A stretch of DNA of 64,000 nt from Antitrichia curtipendula (lineage: Eukaryota; Streptophyta; Bryopsida; Hypnales; Leucodontaceae), in NCBI GenBank assembly GCA_951230915.1, contig OX579640.1, forward strand, positions 21,968,981-22,032,980, given 5' to 3'. Under the pieces are notes generated by a model that did not search any database, was not told where the DNA came from, and worked only from the letters and a program-made list of their open reading frames with translations. Below, piece by piece: positions 38,023 to 51,200 of the stretch. Each line of letters opens with the position of its first letter. Position 1 is the stretch's first letter. The position numbers and the translations under genes were made by a program.

Positions 38023-38466
38023 CTAGTGTGCCTTGTGTCATTGCCAAACCAAAATAACTATTTAAAAAATAATAATTTCTTAATTTGTTAAAGCTTTGAA
38101 ACTCAATATCTTTTAGCATTGACGATTTGACGGGATGCAAAACCTTGGATGTGGTGTGAATATGCATGCTTCATACGAATAGAAAACTTTATGCATGAAA
38201 GAGTGCACGACTTTGTTTGGACACGCGATGTGAAAGGTATGATTTTTTCTAAAATAAAAGGTAACCCATAGAAACTTTAAACTTTAAAACCTTTTGCACC
38301 ATAGGTCCAAATGGCATGAAACAAAGTCTCTATACCCCTCCTTGTGCAGAGCTTTCCAACGGTACCAAGAACCCCGCCAAGACCCACGAATTCTTAGATC
38401 TTAGTGTACCAAACAAACATAAGGAAAAAAACAAATTAAACAGCTTCATTCAATTTCAGGTATCGA
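38023..38466 (-). mobile_element. Helitron abutting the 3' side of gene C
   Basis: The minus-strand 5' end TCGATACCTG lies at 38,466 beside gene C, and the 3' end CACACTAG^T at 38,023. Positions 38,190-38,466 are nearly identical to the element beside gene B. Confidence 0.65.
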
Positions 38467-38799
38467 TGGATCGACGAAGAAAGCCTGTGGACCGGTATTG
38501 CAACTGGAAACTGATCCTCCGGAGAGTCCGTCACGTTCGGCACTCTACTCGTGCTGACTGAGGTGCAACTAATACGATTCTCCATCCTAACAGCGGATCG
38601 CTCTCTCGGAACTTCGGAAGCGCAGCATGAATGATTGTCACGAAATGTATCCTTGGATCTCCTATCAGGTCAATTTGCGACAAAAATGTTGACATACACT
38701 CATACAGAATTCTTGGAGAATACACGTACAGCCATGATCGATTAATCTGCACGGTGGAATTGCATAAACTGGGACACTAGCTCGATAGCTGGAGTCTCC

Positions 38800-38805
38800 T
38801 TTATT
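38800..38805 (-). terminator. Poly(A) signal AATAAA of gene C
   Basis: Same hexamer and context as the other copies. Confidence 0.7.
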
Positions 38806-38953
38806 AGTTCACATTGACATATATACTGTACTAACACTCATGAACTGGGATCTGCACATGGTGTTCCCTCTCGAGATTGTCACCTGAGCACGCTCTTCCC
38901 ATTCAAGTGATCTCTACGTACAGTTGACTACCATGAAATACCGCGGTGGCTAG

Positions 38954-39806
38954 TCAACAGTGAGGAGCAGGGTCGCAGTGACCCCCGGGAGTATCGTTGA
39001 CACACTCCATGTCGAAATCTGCGACATAACCCGACTTGCCATCGGGAACCGCGACGGTAGCCTTCAGCCACCAGGAGTCCGGTCCAATGGTCGAGCTTTG
39101 AAGTCGGCACTCCACGTTGAGGAAGGTTCTCGCCGGCAGCTTGGTCCACGTGAATTGCCCTGTCCCGGCCTCCTCCTGCAGTTTGGTCTCTCTCAGGGTT
39201 CGGCCCAGCACGAATCCTTGAGCAACGTCGGCGAAGCAGATGCTTGCCACCAGCACCGCCACCACAAACATCAGCGAAAGCTTCCTGCACATCATTGTGT
39301 GAGGTTACAGCAGCTCAGTACGTGTTAAAACCGTGATGCACTCGTACTCATGCTGACAACAAGAAGAATTTCAACAAGAATTGACAACATCCACGTGAAT
39401 GTGAACACCAGCGTGAATGAATTGAAGAGTCCGTAATAAAATCACACACGTTCCTATCGAACGCTGCGGAGGCCCAGAAAGCAAGAACTGCCCTTCAGTT
39501 GTTGCCTCTTCGTAGAAGTTAGTGGACTCTAGCCAGCTATGACGTACACAAAACTAGTTGTACTGAGAGAAAGGGTAGCCAACCGCTTCACGCTCTTACA
39601 ATCAAATCTTTCAATACAGGAGAAGATCATAAACCAGAGCTAGCTCTTGATACCGTCTCCAGATGCAATCACCGTAAGTAGTTCAGAATCATGGAATAAG
39701 TATAGTGATATCAGTAACTGCGAAACCCAAACAAGAAACGGAGTAACGGACTGCTTGCAACTTGCAAGACACGGAAGAACATGGAGCACAACCTTGCCGT
39801 CGCCAT
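38954..39806 (-). CDS. Secreted SH3b-like cysteine protein, copy C (2 coding exons)
   Basis: Coding exons 39,793-39,806 and 38,954-39,284 encode the same 114-aa protein as A and B, with intron, UTRs and TATA box also identical. The signal peptide is residues 1-27, the mature domain carries C64, C99, C108 and C114, and the WWLK and GYV.D motifs are intact. There are no frameshifts or stops, so all three copies look functional. C shares a full upstream region with B, including the conserved block and the upstream Helitron. It converges on B across about 16 kb of repeat-rich DNA. Confidence 0.82.
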
Positions 39807-40186
39807 CGGGTACCCTTGTGTCTCGCTCTCTCAGATTAATTGAAAAACTCTGCACAACACGTACACACACAACGCAGTCAGTACGTTAGTCTCCTGATTG
39901 ATTCCTGATGGGGAAATTCTTTTGTATCAGTTACACATGCAAGCGAAACGAAACAGACATGCACAACGGAACGAAGGCCTGGGGTCTAAGAAGTTGGAGG
40001 TATGAGAGGGTGACGAGTTCCAACTTCTCGAAAGCACCAGGAGCTTAATTAGAACAGGCCAGCCGGCCAGTTGCAATTGCATTGGCAAGAACGGGAAGTG
40101 ATCGAAACGAGCAATCCAGCATGCAACACACAGCGGCGATCGAATGCATCACACAGAACGCAACTCTACCGTGTCTGTGCACGTAC

Positions 40187-40317
40187 TTCGGAGAGCACAA
40201 ATCGCAGAATGAGGACGCAGCAAGGCGGGAAGACCTTCGAGGCAAGGCGGCGATGGTGCGGCAGGAGCAGGAGAGCGAGAGTTACACTCTGGGCGGAGTG
40301 CGCAGACTGTTTATATA
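40187..40317 (-). promoter_or_regulatory. TATA box and 5'UTR exon of gene C
   Basis: TATATAAA (minus strand) is at 40,310-40,317, and the 5'UTR exon donor at 40,187 is as in A and B. The conserved upstream block follows at 40,364-40,460. Confidence 0.65.
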
Positions 40318-40480
40318 CTGCTCCTCAGGCGGATGAAAGCTACTTGCTTCTCATACATCGAAGGGAACGCGTGACCTGCGCCGTTGTCTGGAAGCATCTC
40401 AAATGGAATACTTTTGAAATGTGAGGCTCTGGTTCCTCAAGAGCATGTCCTTCATAGCCTACCTGGGGCCCACCCCGTTT

Positions 40481-41086
40481 TCTTAGTCAAAGTAGGTTGT
40501 TTGTTTTGTTTTGTTTTGTTTAATACGCTAAGATCTAACAAATCATGAGGTGTCCGGCGGCGTTCCTGGTATGACTTGAAAGCTCTTTGCAAGGAGTGGT
40601 GCACGGACTTTGTTTTGTGGGATTTGGACAAACGGTGTGAAAGTTATTGAATTTCAAAGTTTTTATGAATTTGGTCATTAATTTAAATTATCTTTTGTTT
40701 TGCAAAAAATCATAGCTTTCATGTCGCATGTTCAAAGGCAAAGCGCTTGCACTCCTTTGTACATAAAGCTTTCTATTCCTATCAATTTTTGTGACCTTTG
40801 GACCTTTGGGGTTAAAGTTATGGATTATTTTTAATTAAAAAGTTGAATTAATTTCATTTTTATTTTGGAAAAATCACTAGTAAATTTCACTTTGCATGTC
40901 CAAACGCTACACAATAAAGCCTTTGCATTCCTTCATACACAAAGCTTAGTTTCTATTTGGGCCAAGAACGCAACTTTTCACACTACGGTGTGAAAGTGAT
41001 TGAATTTCAAAGTTTTCATGAATTAAAATTTTCTTAAAAGTATTTTAAATTTTATTCGGGTTGCACAACGGCACAAATCAGACTAC
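40481..41086 (+). mobile_element. Helitron upstream of gene C
   Basis: It begins TCTTAGTCAAAGTAGGTTG and ends near GACTACT (CTAG eroded). It is the uninterrupted counterpart of 20,046-20,983 and serves as the empty site for the MITE there. A and D lack it. Confidence 0.65.
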
Positions 41087-41273
41087 TACCACCAAAACTT
41101 TTGAAGATGACCCTCCTTAGTATCATGGAAAGAATTATAATAATCATTGTTCCAATATTTTATACGGATAAAGGGGGTGAAGGAGCTCTAGTGAACCTAA
41201 TGTGCTTCATTTACAATGTTATGAAATCTTCAATGTGGGAATTCCGACCTTGTTGACTAGAAATCACAATTGG

Positions 41274-42116
41274 CTAGTGTAGCTTGTGTTGTTGCCACAA
41301 CCAAAATCAGAATAAAATAATTTTCTAATCTTTTACTTTAGAAAACTTTGAAATTCAATAAATTTAACACCGTATTGTGATAGATTGCATTCTTGGTACA
41401 CATAGAATGCTTTATTCTTGTAAGGGTTTTGTTTGGAGGTGTTTGGACATGCCATGTGAAATGTATATTTTTTCCAAAATAAAAATTAAATTAATTAAAA
41501 AAATTAAATTAAATAATCTTAACTTGCACATCGAAGATCTAAACGCTATTAGTAATACAAAACTGGCACAAATTGAAAACTCTATGTGCAAAATAGTGCA
41601 AGGGTTTTGTTTTGTGGCCTTTGGACATGCGATGTGAAAGTTATGTTTTTTCAAAAATTCAATTAAAAAATAAAAAATTTAATTTTTTAATTAAAAATAA
41701 TCATAACTTTCACATTGTAGGTCCAAATGCCAAGAAATTGGCATGAATAGAAAGGACTGTGCACAAAGGAGTGCTAAGGCTTTGTTTCATGGCATTTTGA
41801 CATGTGGCGTGAAAGTTATGATTTTTCAAAAATTAGAAATACTCTATTTTTTCAATCCACTTCAACCCATTTCGACCCATTTTATGATTGTTTGATGAAA
41901 ATAAAAAATAATTTAAATCAATTTTTGATTCATTTAAAGTTTTAAAATTCAATAACTTTCACATCATTTGTCCAAACACCACAAAACAAAGTTTGTGCAC
42001 CCCTCCTTGTTAAGAGCTTTCGAGTGGTACTAAGAGCATTGCCCAGACGCCTCTTGGTTTATTTGATCTCAACATATCAAACAAAACAAAACAAACAACC
42101 TTTCTTATAGTATAGA
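41274..42116 (-). mobile_element. 843-bp Helitron specific to gene C's arm
   Basis: The minus-strand 5' end is TCTATACTATAAGAAAGGTTG (42,116 downward) and the 3' end is CTACACTAG at 41,274. The paralogous B arm near 19,857-19,863 reads CATATATCAATTGTG without an insertion. The immediate A^T flank is not preserved. Internal modules are those of the other family members. Confidence 0.75.
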
Positions 42117-45100
42117 AGTTGTATTTGGACATATATAGCCCATTTTTTTCATTTCAAAGGTTTTCCTAACCAACAAATACATCTTTAGAATATGAAATTC
42201 TATAATACATATGTCATTTATACAACAAAAGAGCAATGTAAGCACAAATATCGGCGTACAAGGCAATGCTTTTTATATTTGTAAAAAATTTCTTTTGCGG
42301 TTTATGTCATTCTAAAAAAGAGTTTTAAGTCCCAATTTTTTTATTTTCAAAAATTCAAATTGGTTTCTTCATACTTCAAATTGAATAAAACATACCAAAT
42401 TTGACAATCTAAAACTTAGTGATTGGAGGCTATTCCTAAATCCTAAGTAGTATGAAATTTCTAAATTTTTTGAAAACATTATCAAAGATTTAAAGTAGTT
42501 ATGAATAGGAGTATAGGACACTCGTAAATCATTCAATAGGAAACTTGTAAATCTTGAGTCTTTATAAATTATTAAAGAAAAACTACAAAAGAAAATTTCA
42601 ATTGCCTTGATTAAACGAGTGAAGCAAACTACTTTAAATGTTTATTGCAATCAAACGGATTTAAAAAAATTTAAGGAGTATATAGTATGAAGAATGCAAT
42701 TGTATAAAATACTACGGTAGTCATATATTACATAGGCTAACTCATTCAAGACACAAACTTTGGTCATTCCATTTATCTAAACTTATCAAATTATTCAAAG
42801 AAAATATTACAAAATCATGGCACAACAAGGAATATTTTTTAAGTCTTTTAATTAAATAAATTTTGAATAAGTAACAAAAAAATAGCATGCAATCAAAGCA
42901 AAAACATGTAGCTACCTATAGTGGACCACTAGCAAGAACTATTCTTTAGTCACCCTTTTTAGTAATGCTAATGTAAGCCTATTAATTCTCAACTTTGTTG
43001 CAATGATAATCCAAAAGCATGCCTCCAAATTGTAGAAAAATATGAGATTGGAATCTCTTTTCATGTGTATTCATTTGATCATTTAGTACCAAGGGTGTTG
43101 TATCAAATTGACATTGGATTCTCAATCTTTTGTTTGAAATACATATACTAATATTTATATGTGAAACATGTTAATGATTTTACTACATGTGAGCATTTTT
43201 TCCCACCTTTAGGATAAAGCATTAAAGCAAGCACAACTTGGCATTTACGTGAATTTTGTTTTTAATCCCTATAGTCCTATGGCCTCTTTTCCATCAAAAA
43301 CCACACATTCTTATATTTTAGTACTCAAAACGGCCATTTCTATACCAAAGAGAAAAAATATACATATAATTTTTTTTTGCAAATTTAACAGAAAATCCTT
43401 GTACTAGTATAAGAATGTATGGAAGATATTTCACAAACTTTGACCATATAGATTGCAAGATATTTGCATTCAACATTGAAGAAACAAGTTGTTATACACC
43501 TTTTTTGACTACATTTTTTGGCTTTGAACCTTCATAACTTATAGTTTTGTATAAAAAAAAATTGAGGTGAGAGTCTAGGAAAAACATTCAAAGAAAACAC
43601 ACAGGTTGCATTCATAAAAAAATTCTTAAGTAGATGTAGATTCAAGATTGAAGGAAAATCTAAATTGTTAATAGCTCTAACTAAGACAAAATTGAAATAT
43701 ACTAATCTCAATTGTGAGATTTTTCCAACAATAAATATTAACCTTGTAAATTTATTTTTCTTAAAATTGTGGAATCTGAGGTAAAAAATGAATCCTCCAA
43801 GTTATTTTTTTCAAGAAGATATTTTGATTGCCCCCAAAACAAGATTGTCTAAAATTTTCACATAACAAATCCATATGTAATAAATCAAAGCTTTCTATGT
43901 GCATCAAAATATAAAATATAAATTTCATAAAAGATTTACTTTAATTTCTTTTGAAGGATTTTTTTGCCCGCTAAAAAAGGGGCTTTTTGTGCCATAACTT
44001 TTGCTACCAAGCTCTAATTGAAATAAAAATTATATTTTTGGTAAGCTTAGGTGTTTTGTATCTTCACCAAAAAATTCAAAAAATCACGATAAATCTTGAG
44101 GCCATAGGAGCCTGCCCAAAATCCATTTTGTCCTTCGAGGAGACAATGGGACTTTAGAAATTAAATGGCTAGCAATTTATTTGGAGGTTGATTCATTTGT
44201 CCAATTGCCTTCTAGACAAAATTTGGATGTATGATTGAAGGTAGTTTTGTAGTTTTATGGGATTTAAGAAAATTTAAGTATTATTTATTACAAATATCTC
44301 ACTTACAATATTGGAATGCTTTTAGCGAGAGGCTAGACTAGGCATAAATGGTTCAAATGTGCTGAATTTGATAGCCTAATTTTAATTATGATTCCAAAGG
44401 CTTAGAGATTCGTTTGAAATTCAGGTAATGGTACAAACAATTTATTGGACCTTCCTATTAAAGTTCTTAAACTTCAACATTTGGATCATTACTAGAAAGC
44501 TTCATTCATGGATATTTTGTGGAATCTCTGCTTCAATTTTAAATTTAAATTTGATTTCAAAATCAATCATCAATCTCTTTAGCTAGGGTACCTAAATTTC
44601 TTTACTACTAATGATTGTTCTATGAACAATGTTAAGAACATGGCTTTTTGAGTCCCTAAATTCATCTTAGGATAATTTCTCAAGTTTTGTTCCAAATCTT
44701 AATTTTTTTATAATAGAACGTATTGGTAATATTCTGTAATTTTTTTAATTGAATCAAAACTAAATTTCATCAACTTTTCAAGATCTTTGCATTAAACTTT
44801 GTTACTTGATTCCAAAACTTTATCCATTGAGAATGAATGGATACAGTTTCCACCAAAATTCTAAGTCATAAGTCAATTTTAAAATCAATCATTAGATTTG
44901 CAGGGTTTTGAAAAGACTTTACCACTAACGTTTGTTTTCTAAATTATGATCCAAAATCTCACAAGCATTTAAGCCCTCACTTCGCTTAGAGAACCTATTT
45001 GTATACATAGCACCATGTTGTCATGTCCTTGAATATTATAAGAATATTTCAAAATATCCTTACTAGAAAATTTGAATACATTTAAAATATAAATTCCTAT

Positions 45101-48100
45101 AATAAAATATTCTTGTGTCACTAACCATTGATGGTTTGTTACATTATATTCAACACCATACTGGAAATGCTATGTTTGGCTAAATAACCATGCTTTTGTG
45201 ATCACCTTTTGCAATGCAAATCAATAGCGTCACAAGTAGGGTTTTTTTTTCTTTCCTTTTTAAAAAAAAAAATTCTTTCCTTACTTCATTCTTTAAAATT
45301 TGACCAATCAATTTCTTTCCTATAACTAGATATTGTTTTTATTATTGGTCAATTTCATTGTCGTGACAAAATATGTACACAACTAATACAAGGCAAGCAC
45401 CTTTGCTTCAAAACACAATTATGCATTTTGAGACTCGGATAAGTCCAAATCATGATTCTATGTTTGCATAAGGTTGAATAGCCTATAATAGACATAGTTA
45501 GTAATCTAAGAGGTTGTTGAAATGGCCAAAAAAAATGGCCTTTGATATTTTACATGTAGTATTAGATTTACAAAACTACAACTTTTTAAGGGGATTCTTG
45601 AAAAACCTAGGTGCAATTCTAAATTTTTAAGAATTTTTAAAAGCGCCAAAGGATGAAAATTTTATTCTAGATATACAAGGCTATAGGCAACTACCTCTAA
45701 TTTCTAATACAGTGCCTAAGTATACAATTGCCAAAAAAAATGATATCTAGTGCGGATTTATGGCCTTTTTTTAATTTGCATATCTAATGTTCTATGATTT
45801 TAGACTTGATGACTTCAAACTTACATCCTTGGAGAGACTATTCTTTGTAATTTAAGGTATAAATTTGAACTAAAAGGGTATTTGATGTATGTCTATTTAC
45901 CTTAATTATTATTTAAAATGACCATTTCTATATAAAAAGCTATAAGGGGTGTATTTTTAATATCCTATTTTTTTTAATAAATTCATTTGTGTGGTCTTTA
46001 AAATAGGTTATATTATGTCTAGAATTTTAAGTGTCTAATTTTTCCTACCTTCCCCTTCTTTACAATTTTTTTCTTTCAGCCTCTATTATATACATGTATA
46101 GGATATATTGTATCATAAAACCTACAACCATCAACTCAACTCAAGTGGCAATTTTTAATAACAAGTTTATCATTGGACACTTTAGAATCCCCACTCAAAC
46201 TACTTTGTGAGCATCCGTTCAATATAAATGTTTACCACATATGGTTTTAGAGATTGAAGTTATGTGAACTATAAACTCTATCTTTGTATTTTACAGTTAT
46301 TAGTTTATAGAATTCACTGAGGTAAACCTCCCTATTTGTGCAGTGTGACAATTTGTGCCACATGTGGTTAGTGTATACATTTACACTTACCTTTTTTAAT
46401 ATATTAAAATACTTCTAGCACTACATATGGCACAATTTCAATCAACTACTTTTCACTATAGATTTTCTTGATTATGTCATTCTATTTTATCATCCTCATG
46501 AAATTATTTGTCTTCATCAATACTCACCATACTATGAAAAAATTTCATATCCCTATTTGTCAAGGCTAACTTATTAATCAAAATTTCTAGTACAAGATGT
46601 TTTTACATAACCTAATTTTTATATTAAGATATGTAGCATTCCATAGACCATATAGTAGCCTTGCATATTATAAAAAATTTTCCTTTGAAATAAATAAGCA
46701 CTATCTTTTAATTTACATAGTTTTCTAAAAATTTGACATTGATTTCTTAGAGCTAACATCATAGATTGTACATTTAGTGCCCAATGTGGTCCAAATTAAT
46801 ATTGAAGAAATTCTACTTTCTCTACAAATAAGTATTATTGAATTCAATTTGTTTCAAAAAAATTGGTAGTTTCAGAGTTGTAATACCTATGGCCATTATG
46901 TGGGTGCCTACTATGGAAATTTTCTCTACTACGCATACATAAAATAAGTGTGGAAATCTTAATTTTATACTTCAAATCCATTATTTTATTTTCCTTTTGA
47001 ATTTTACTCAAACTTTCTTTTCAAAGATCATGGTCCTTTTGGATCTTATGCAAACTTGATTTTTGTATTTTTCATATTCTTTCTGGATTATTTTTACATA
47101 AAGTCATAAACTTATTTTTTAAAAGAGTGACTAAATGGAAATTTTTGTTAAAATGGCAATATCACTTGTGCCATTTTCAAATTGTCCAATCTAAACTATA
47201 AAAGTGTCATCTGAGATAATTATAGGTTTCAAAAAATTTGGACACTTATAAAATTCAAAAATCTAGAACTGGTATAGATTTTAGAGTGCACAATCTAAAC
47301 CATAAATGTGACATCTAGGACAAATGTAGATTTTTGACATCTAGGAATTGTATAGATTTTAAACATCTAGGATAGTTGTACATTCAGAATGCCCAGTTTG
47401 AACAACAAAAATTCCAAAGTAGCGGAATAGCATCATTTTAACAAAATTGCTCATCTAAGTGGTGGTCACTGGGGCTCCAAAAGGTTAATCTCTTGATTTC
47501 ATTTACAAAAGATGTGAAATTGTCTTTATGATGCCCTTAATTTCAATCTTTTCAACTTTAATTTCACATTCAAACTTAACTCTTGTGAACATGACTTATG
47601 GTCTTTCCAAGTGGGTCTTGGCACTGTCAATATACGTTTTTGACCAATTCAATAAGGCTTGAAAGGTCCAATAGTTTGATTTGATTCAAAGGACCAAATT
47701 GATATGATTGACTAAAGTGATGGAGTACCATCCAAGTTTCAAAAATTGACATTTTATGCGTTTGGCTAGAAAAGGGTAAAAGCCTTGCATTAGCAAAAAT
47801 CACTTTCATTCTCTATGTTGATTGTGAATGTCAATACTTTGTGTAAATTGGTGGTCTGATACTCATTGAAAAATCAAATGAGGCTATAGATCTAGATGAT
47901 TGCAAAAAATACTTAGCTTATTATTTTCTATCATACATCTTTGTTAATTTGTTTTTTTGGTCATAACCACTTTTGTGTTCTAACTCCAAATGACTTAAGA
48001 TTTATTGATAAGGTATTCATGATTATTATACACCATTTTTGAAAAAATTTAAATGTTTTATTGTACAAAAGTATCCCCCAATTTTTAGCACACTTTCTAG

Positions 48101-48265
48101 TTTGGGGGGATTTAATACTAAATATTTGGTACCCACATAATCAAATTTTGAGCTAAAATTTAGAAAAGATGGTCTTGCTCTAGGCTTTTATCTATTGTCC
48201 AAAAGAATTCTAAACAATCAATTGTAGAGGCTTTAAAATAGGCATGATCTTTTCAGTGATTAATC
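42117..48265. repeat. Upstream arm of gene C, inverted copy of 11,860-19,860
   Basis: Diverged, gene-free and AT-rich. It lacks the outer Helitron cluster and the CACTA-type MITE of its partner, and has its own MITE at 47,136-47,453. No RNA gene was recognised. Confidence 0.7.
47136..47453. mobile_element. TGGGCAAT-family MITE, copy 2
   Basis: The ends are TGGAAATTTTTGTTAAAATG and, inverted, TGAGCAATTTTGTTAAAATG. The interior has the same TAGATTTT.GACATCTAGGA repeats as the other copies. The paralogous site at about 14,012-14,024 reads ACTAAATGGTGATCAC without an insertion. The flanks here are CTAAA and CTAAG, suggesting a short target duplication. Confidence 0.75.
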
Positions 48266-51200
48266 CAAAGGATTTAGGCTGCAAATGAAATTTCAGGTGT
48301 TAAAATTTCAATAAAATAATATGCTATATTTTTCATTCATATTTTCTCTTTTAAAAACGGATTTTCAATTTGAATGAAAAAATTAAAATTTCCATTCTAA
48401 CCTTCATTTATATTAAAAGTTCTAGATTTTTCTAAAATATATTATAATTTATATAAATTTATTTTCACCTTTAATTTAAAAAAAATATAATAATTCTATT
48501 TTTCCATCATTAAAAAAAATAGATAAATAAAAAATATATATTTATACTAGCAAAAAATACCAAAATTTATCACATCAATTAAATAATAGGATGGATTTGG
48601 TTTAATAGCCAAATTTGACTTCATGGTCTTTACAATGATTGTTTTGGGTGTAAAATACAAAATAACGAATTGGAAAATTTTCACATTCATTTAAATCTCT
48701 ATTGCTACTTATACCTCTTTACACATTGTGTCTTGAAAGTGAGGAAGTATTGGAATACTCCAAATTAACAAAATTGATGTTTTGGTCATATATTCGAATA
48801 CTAGTTAAAAAAAATTGCATCCATTTAATAGTCATCTAAATAAGCTAAAGCTATATCAAAAGTGGATACATTATTTTTCCAACTTACTTACAACATTCAA
48901 GCTATAAAAAACACATTGGACATGATCTTTTGATAGTTATCCCAAAAGATATAAGTTGGTTTTGAGTGACGTTGAGTGATCCCTCAATTGGATCCATAAC
49001 TTGTATACCTCAAAGTGCCTATCCTACAACTCCAACAATGTTCATGAGCTTTAATTTATTGAAAAGTAATACATTAAAACTTTTAAATTATGACTATTGT
49101 CTAGTTGATTTTTTAATCACACACTCAATATCCTATATACATCATTGAATACAATACCATATTAATGAAAAAATCCACATTATATCCAAACAAAAAGGAA
49201 AGTTGAAAGCAAAAATCACAAAATGATGTAAGCTTGCAATANNNNNNNNNNNNNNNNNNNNNNNNNNNNNNNNNNNNNNNNNNNNNNNNNNNNNNNNNNN
49301 NNNNNNNNNNNNNNNNNNNNNNNNNNNNNNNNNNNNNNNNNNNNNNNNNNNNNNNNNNNNNNNNNNNNNNNNNNNNNNNNNNNNNNNNNNNNNNNNNNNN
49401 NNNNNNNNNNNNNNNNNNNNNNNNNNNNNNNNNNNNNNNNNATTAGGAGTAAATTCCACATCACCATTGATTTGAGAAAATCATGTTTTTGATTTGTTGC
49501 ATTGTAGGCTTAATCAACACTTTTTTGCATTGGATTTTGACACGTGTCATTAGCCATTGGTTCATTGATTTGCGGATGATGCACATGTGCTTTTTAAAAA
49601 TACGTTGTTATTATTGGCTAGCAACAGCATTCTTTTATTGTACATTAGAGTTATTCGTAAAGTAAACCCGAGTTTAGAGGTAAAACTGGGGTTTGAACCC
49701 CTGCTTTATGTAAAAAAGCAGGTGAAAAAGTAAAAAGCTCGCGCAATCAACACTAGCAAAACAAAACTTGGGACCAAACTTTCTTTCGCATCGGAATGGT
49801 GCCTAAAAAAGTTTGGACCTGAGTTTACCTGTCACAGAAATTGTACATTGACAATTTGTGAGAATGGAGGGTGGAGAGGTTGTTTTTATAATGAAATCCA
49901 CTGTTCTTTATGAACTCTCAAAGGATATGGGTTTATTTTAAGATTGAGCTCCTCCAAGCTCTTACAAATTACTTACAACTCCAACCATTTACATATCCCA
50001 TATGGGTTGCTTTACCTCCTTTCACCAATTTGTATAAGAGCTTGTTTAAAACTGGGTATCAAACTAGGGATGACTTTACGAATAACTCTATTGTCTCCTC
50101 TCTTCTCTTAGTGAATGGGCCCATTGAAAATCAAAACTTAATTTCAAGCATATTTACCTAAAAAATTTAATGCAAGGCTTAGGGCTTCTTTACATGCTCA
50201 TTTAGTAGGCATGTTTATAGCTAATTCAAGCAAGCATACAAAAGCGGCTCCACTGATTGTCTTGCCGGAATAGGTAAGCGGGAAAGGAAGAGTTGAAGTT
50301 ACACCAATATCGGTGAACAACCTCATTGGTGGAGACTAGAGAATCTAATACATATGATTTTTTTATTATTTTTTTTCCACCCACCATATCTACATGAAAG
50401 TGCAATGCTTATTTTTTCTTGTAGCACCCGTTGTGCAATTTTCCCGATGATTGATACATATAAGGAGACCCTTAGTCATGTTGCTTGAGATTCTATCCTT
50501 GTTGTCAATGTTGTCTCCTCTACTATAATAGGTCCCGGACCGCATGATAGCATTACTTTAGAGAGATTCAAGGCATTAGAAAGGTTCTGCACTATGTAGA
50601 AAGTTGCCCTTGTAGTACACGTGCCACATCTTCAAGCCACAAAGCTTGCTAACAATAATATTTTTCCTTTTTTTTGACAATGTGAGGTCCACCGCTTATT
50701 GCATGGCCCACTCTCATTAAGCACTACCATTTATTTTTATTTTGGAAGCTAGGACCGCTCAGACCTATTACATTACGGAAGTTTATTTACTTATGGAGAA
50801 TGCATTTATAGGAGTTCTATTTTATAAGCGGATGAGAAGTATTTTGTGAAAAGTGTCTCCAGATAAGAAAATGGGTTACCGCTTAGATCATGATATTTAC
50901 ATTTAATCAAGCTATCAGTGTTTAGTATTAGGTTAGTATGCTCATAGTTCAAACTACATGCAAAGTAGAAACACCTAAACCAACACTATGTGACCGTGCC
51001 GTATATATTAAAGTAAAGCATTTGTCTGATACACAATATTGGTTTCAAGTGCACAAAAGAAGACGATTGTCTAGATAAGCTTGCATCCAATTTCCCGACT
51101 AGGCTGCTTGTTTCCATACAAGCACCCTGAAATAAAATGTCAATCAACCTCTAACAAATCTTGAGCTGTGAAATACTATCAAGGTTGTTATGGGAGACAT

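Larger units (their letters stand above)
38190..41273. repeat. Gene C segment, near-identical inverted copy of B
   Basis: The coordinate sum with B is constant at 61,464 across 38,438-40,363, so no indel separates them. One clear substitution is in 38,480-38,485 (GCCTGTGG here, GCTTGTGG in A and B). Near-identity continues into both flanking Helitrons and through a 200-bp block at 41,070-41,270. At about 41,272 it is interrupted by another Helitron. Confidence 0.85.

Noticed and set aside
49142..49467. Frames of 70-105 codons across the gap
   Set aside because: They consist almost entirely of undetermined residues.
49650..49840. tRNA-like GGGTTTGAACCCC string with a nearby hairpin
   Set aside because: No complete cloverleaf, anticodon arm or acceptor stem could be built around it.
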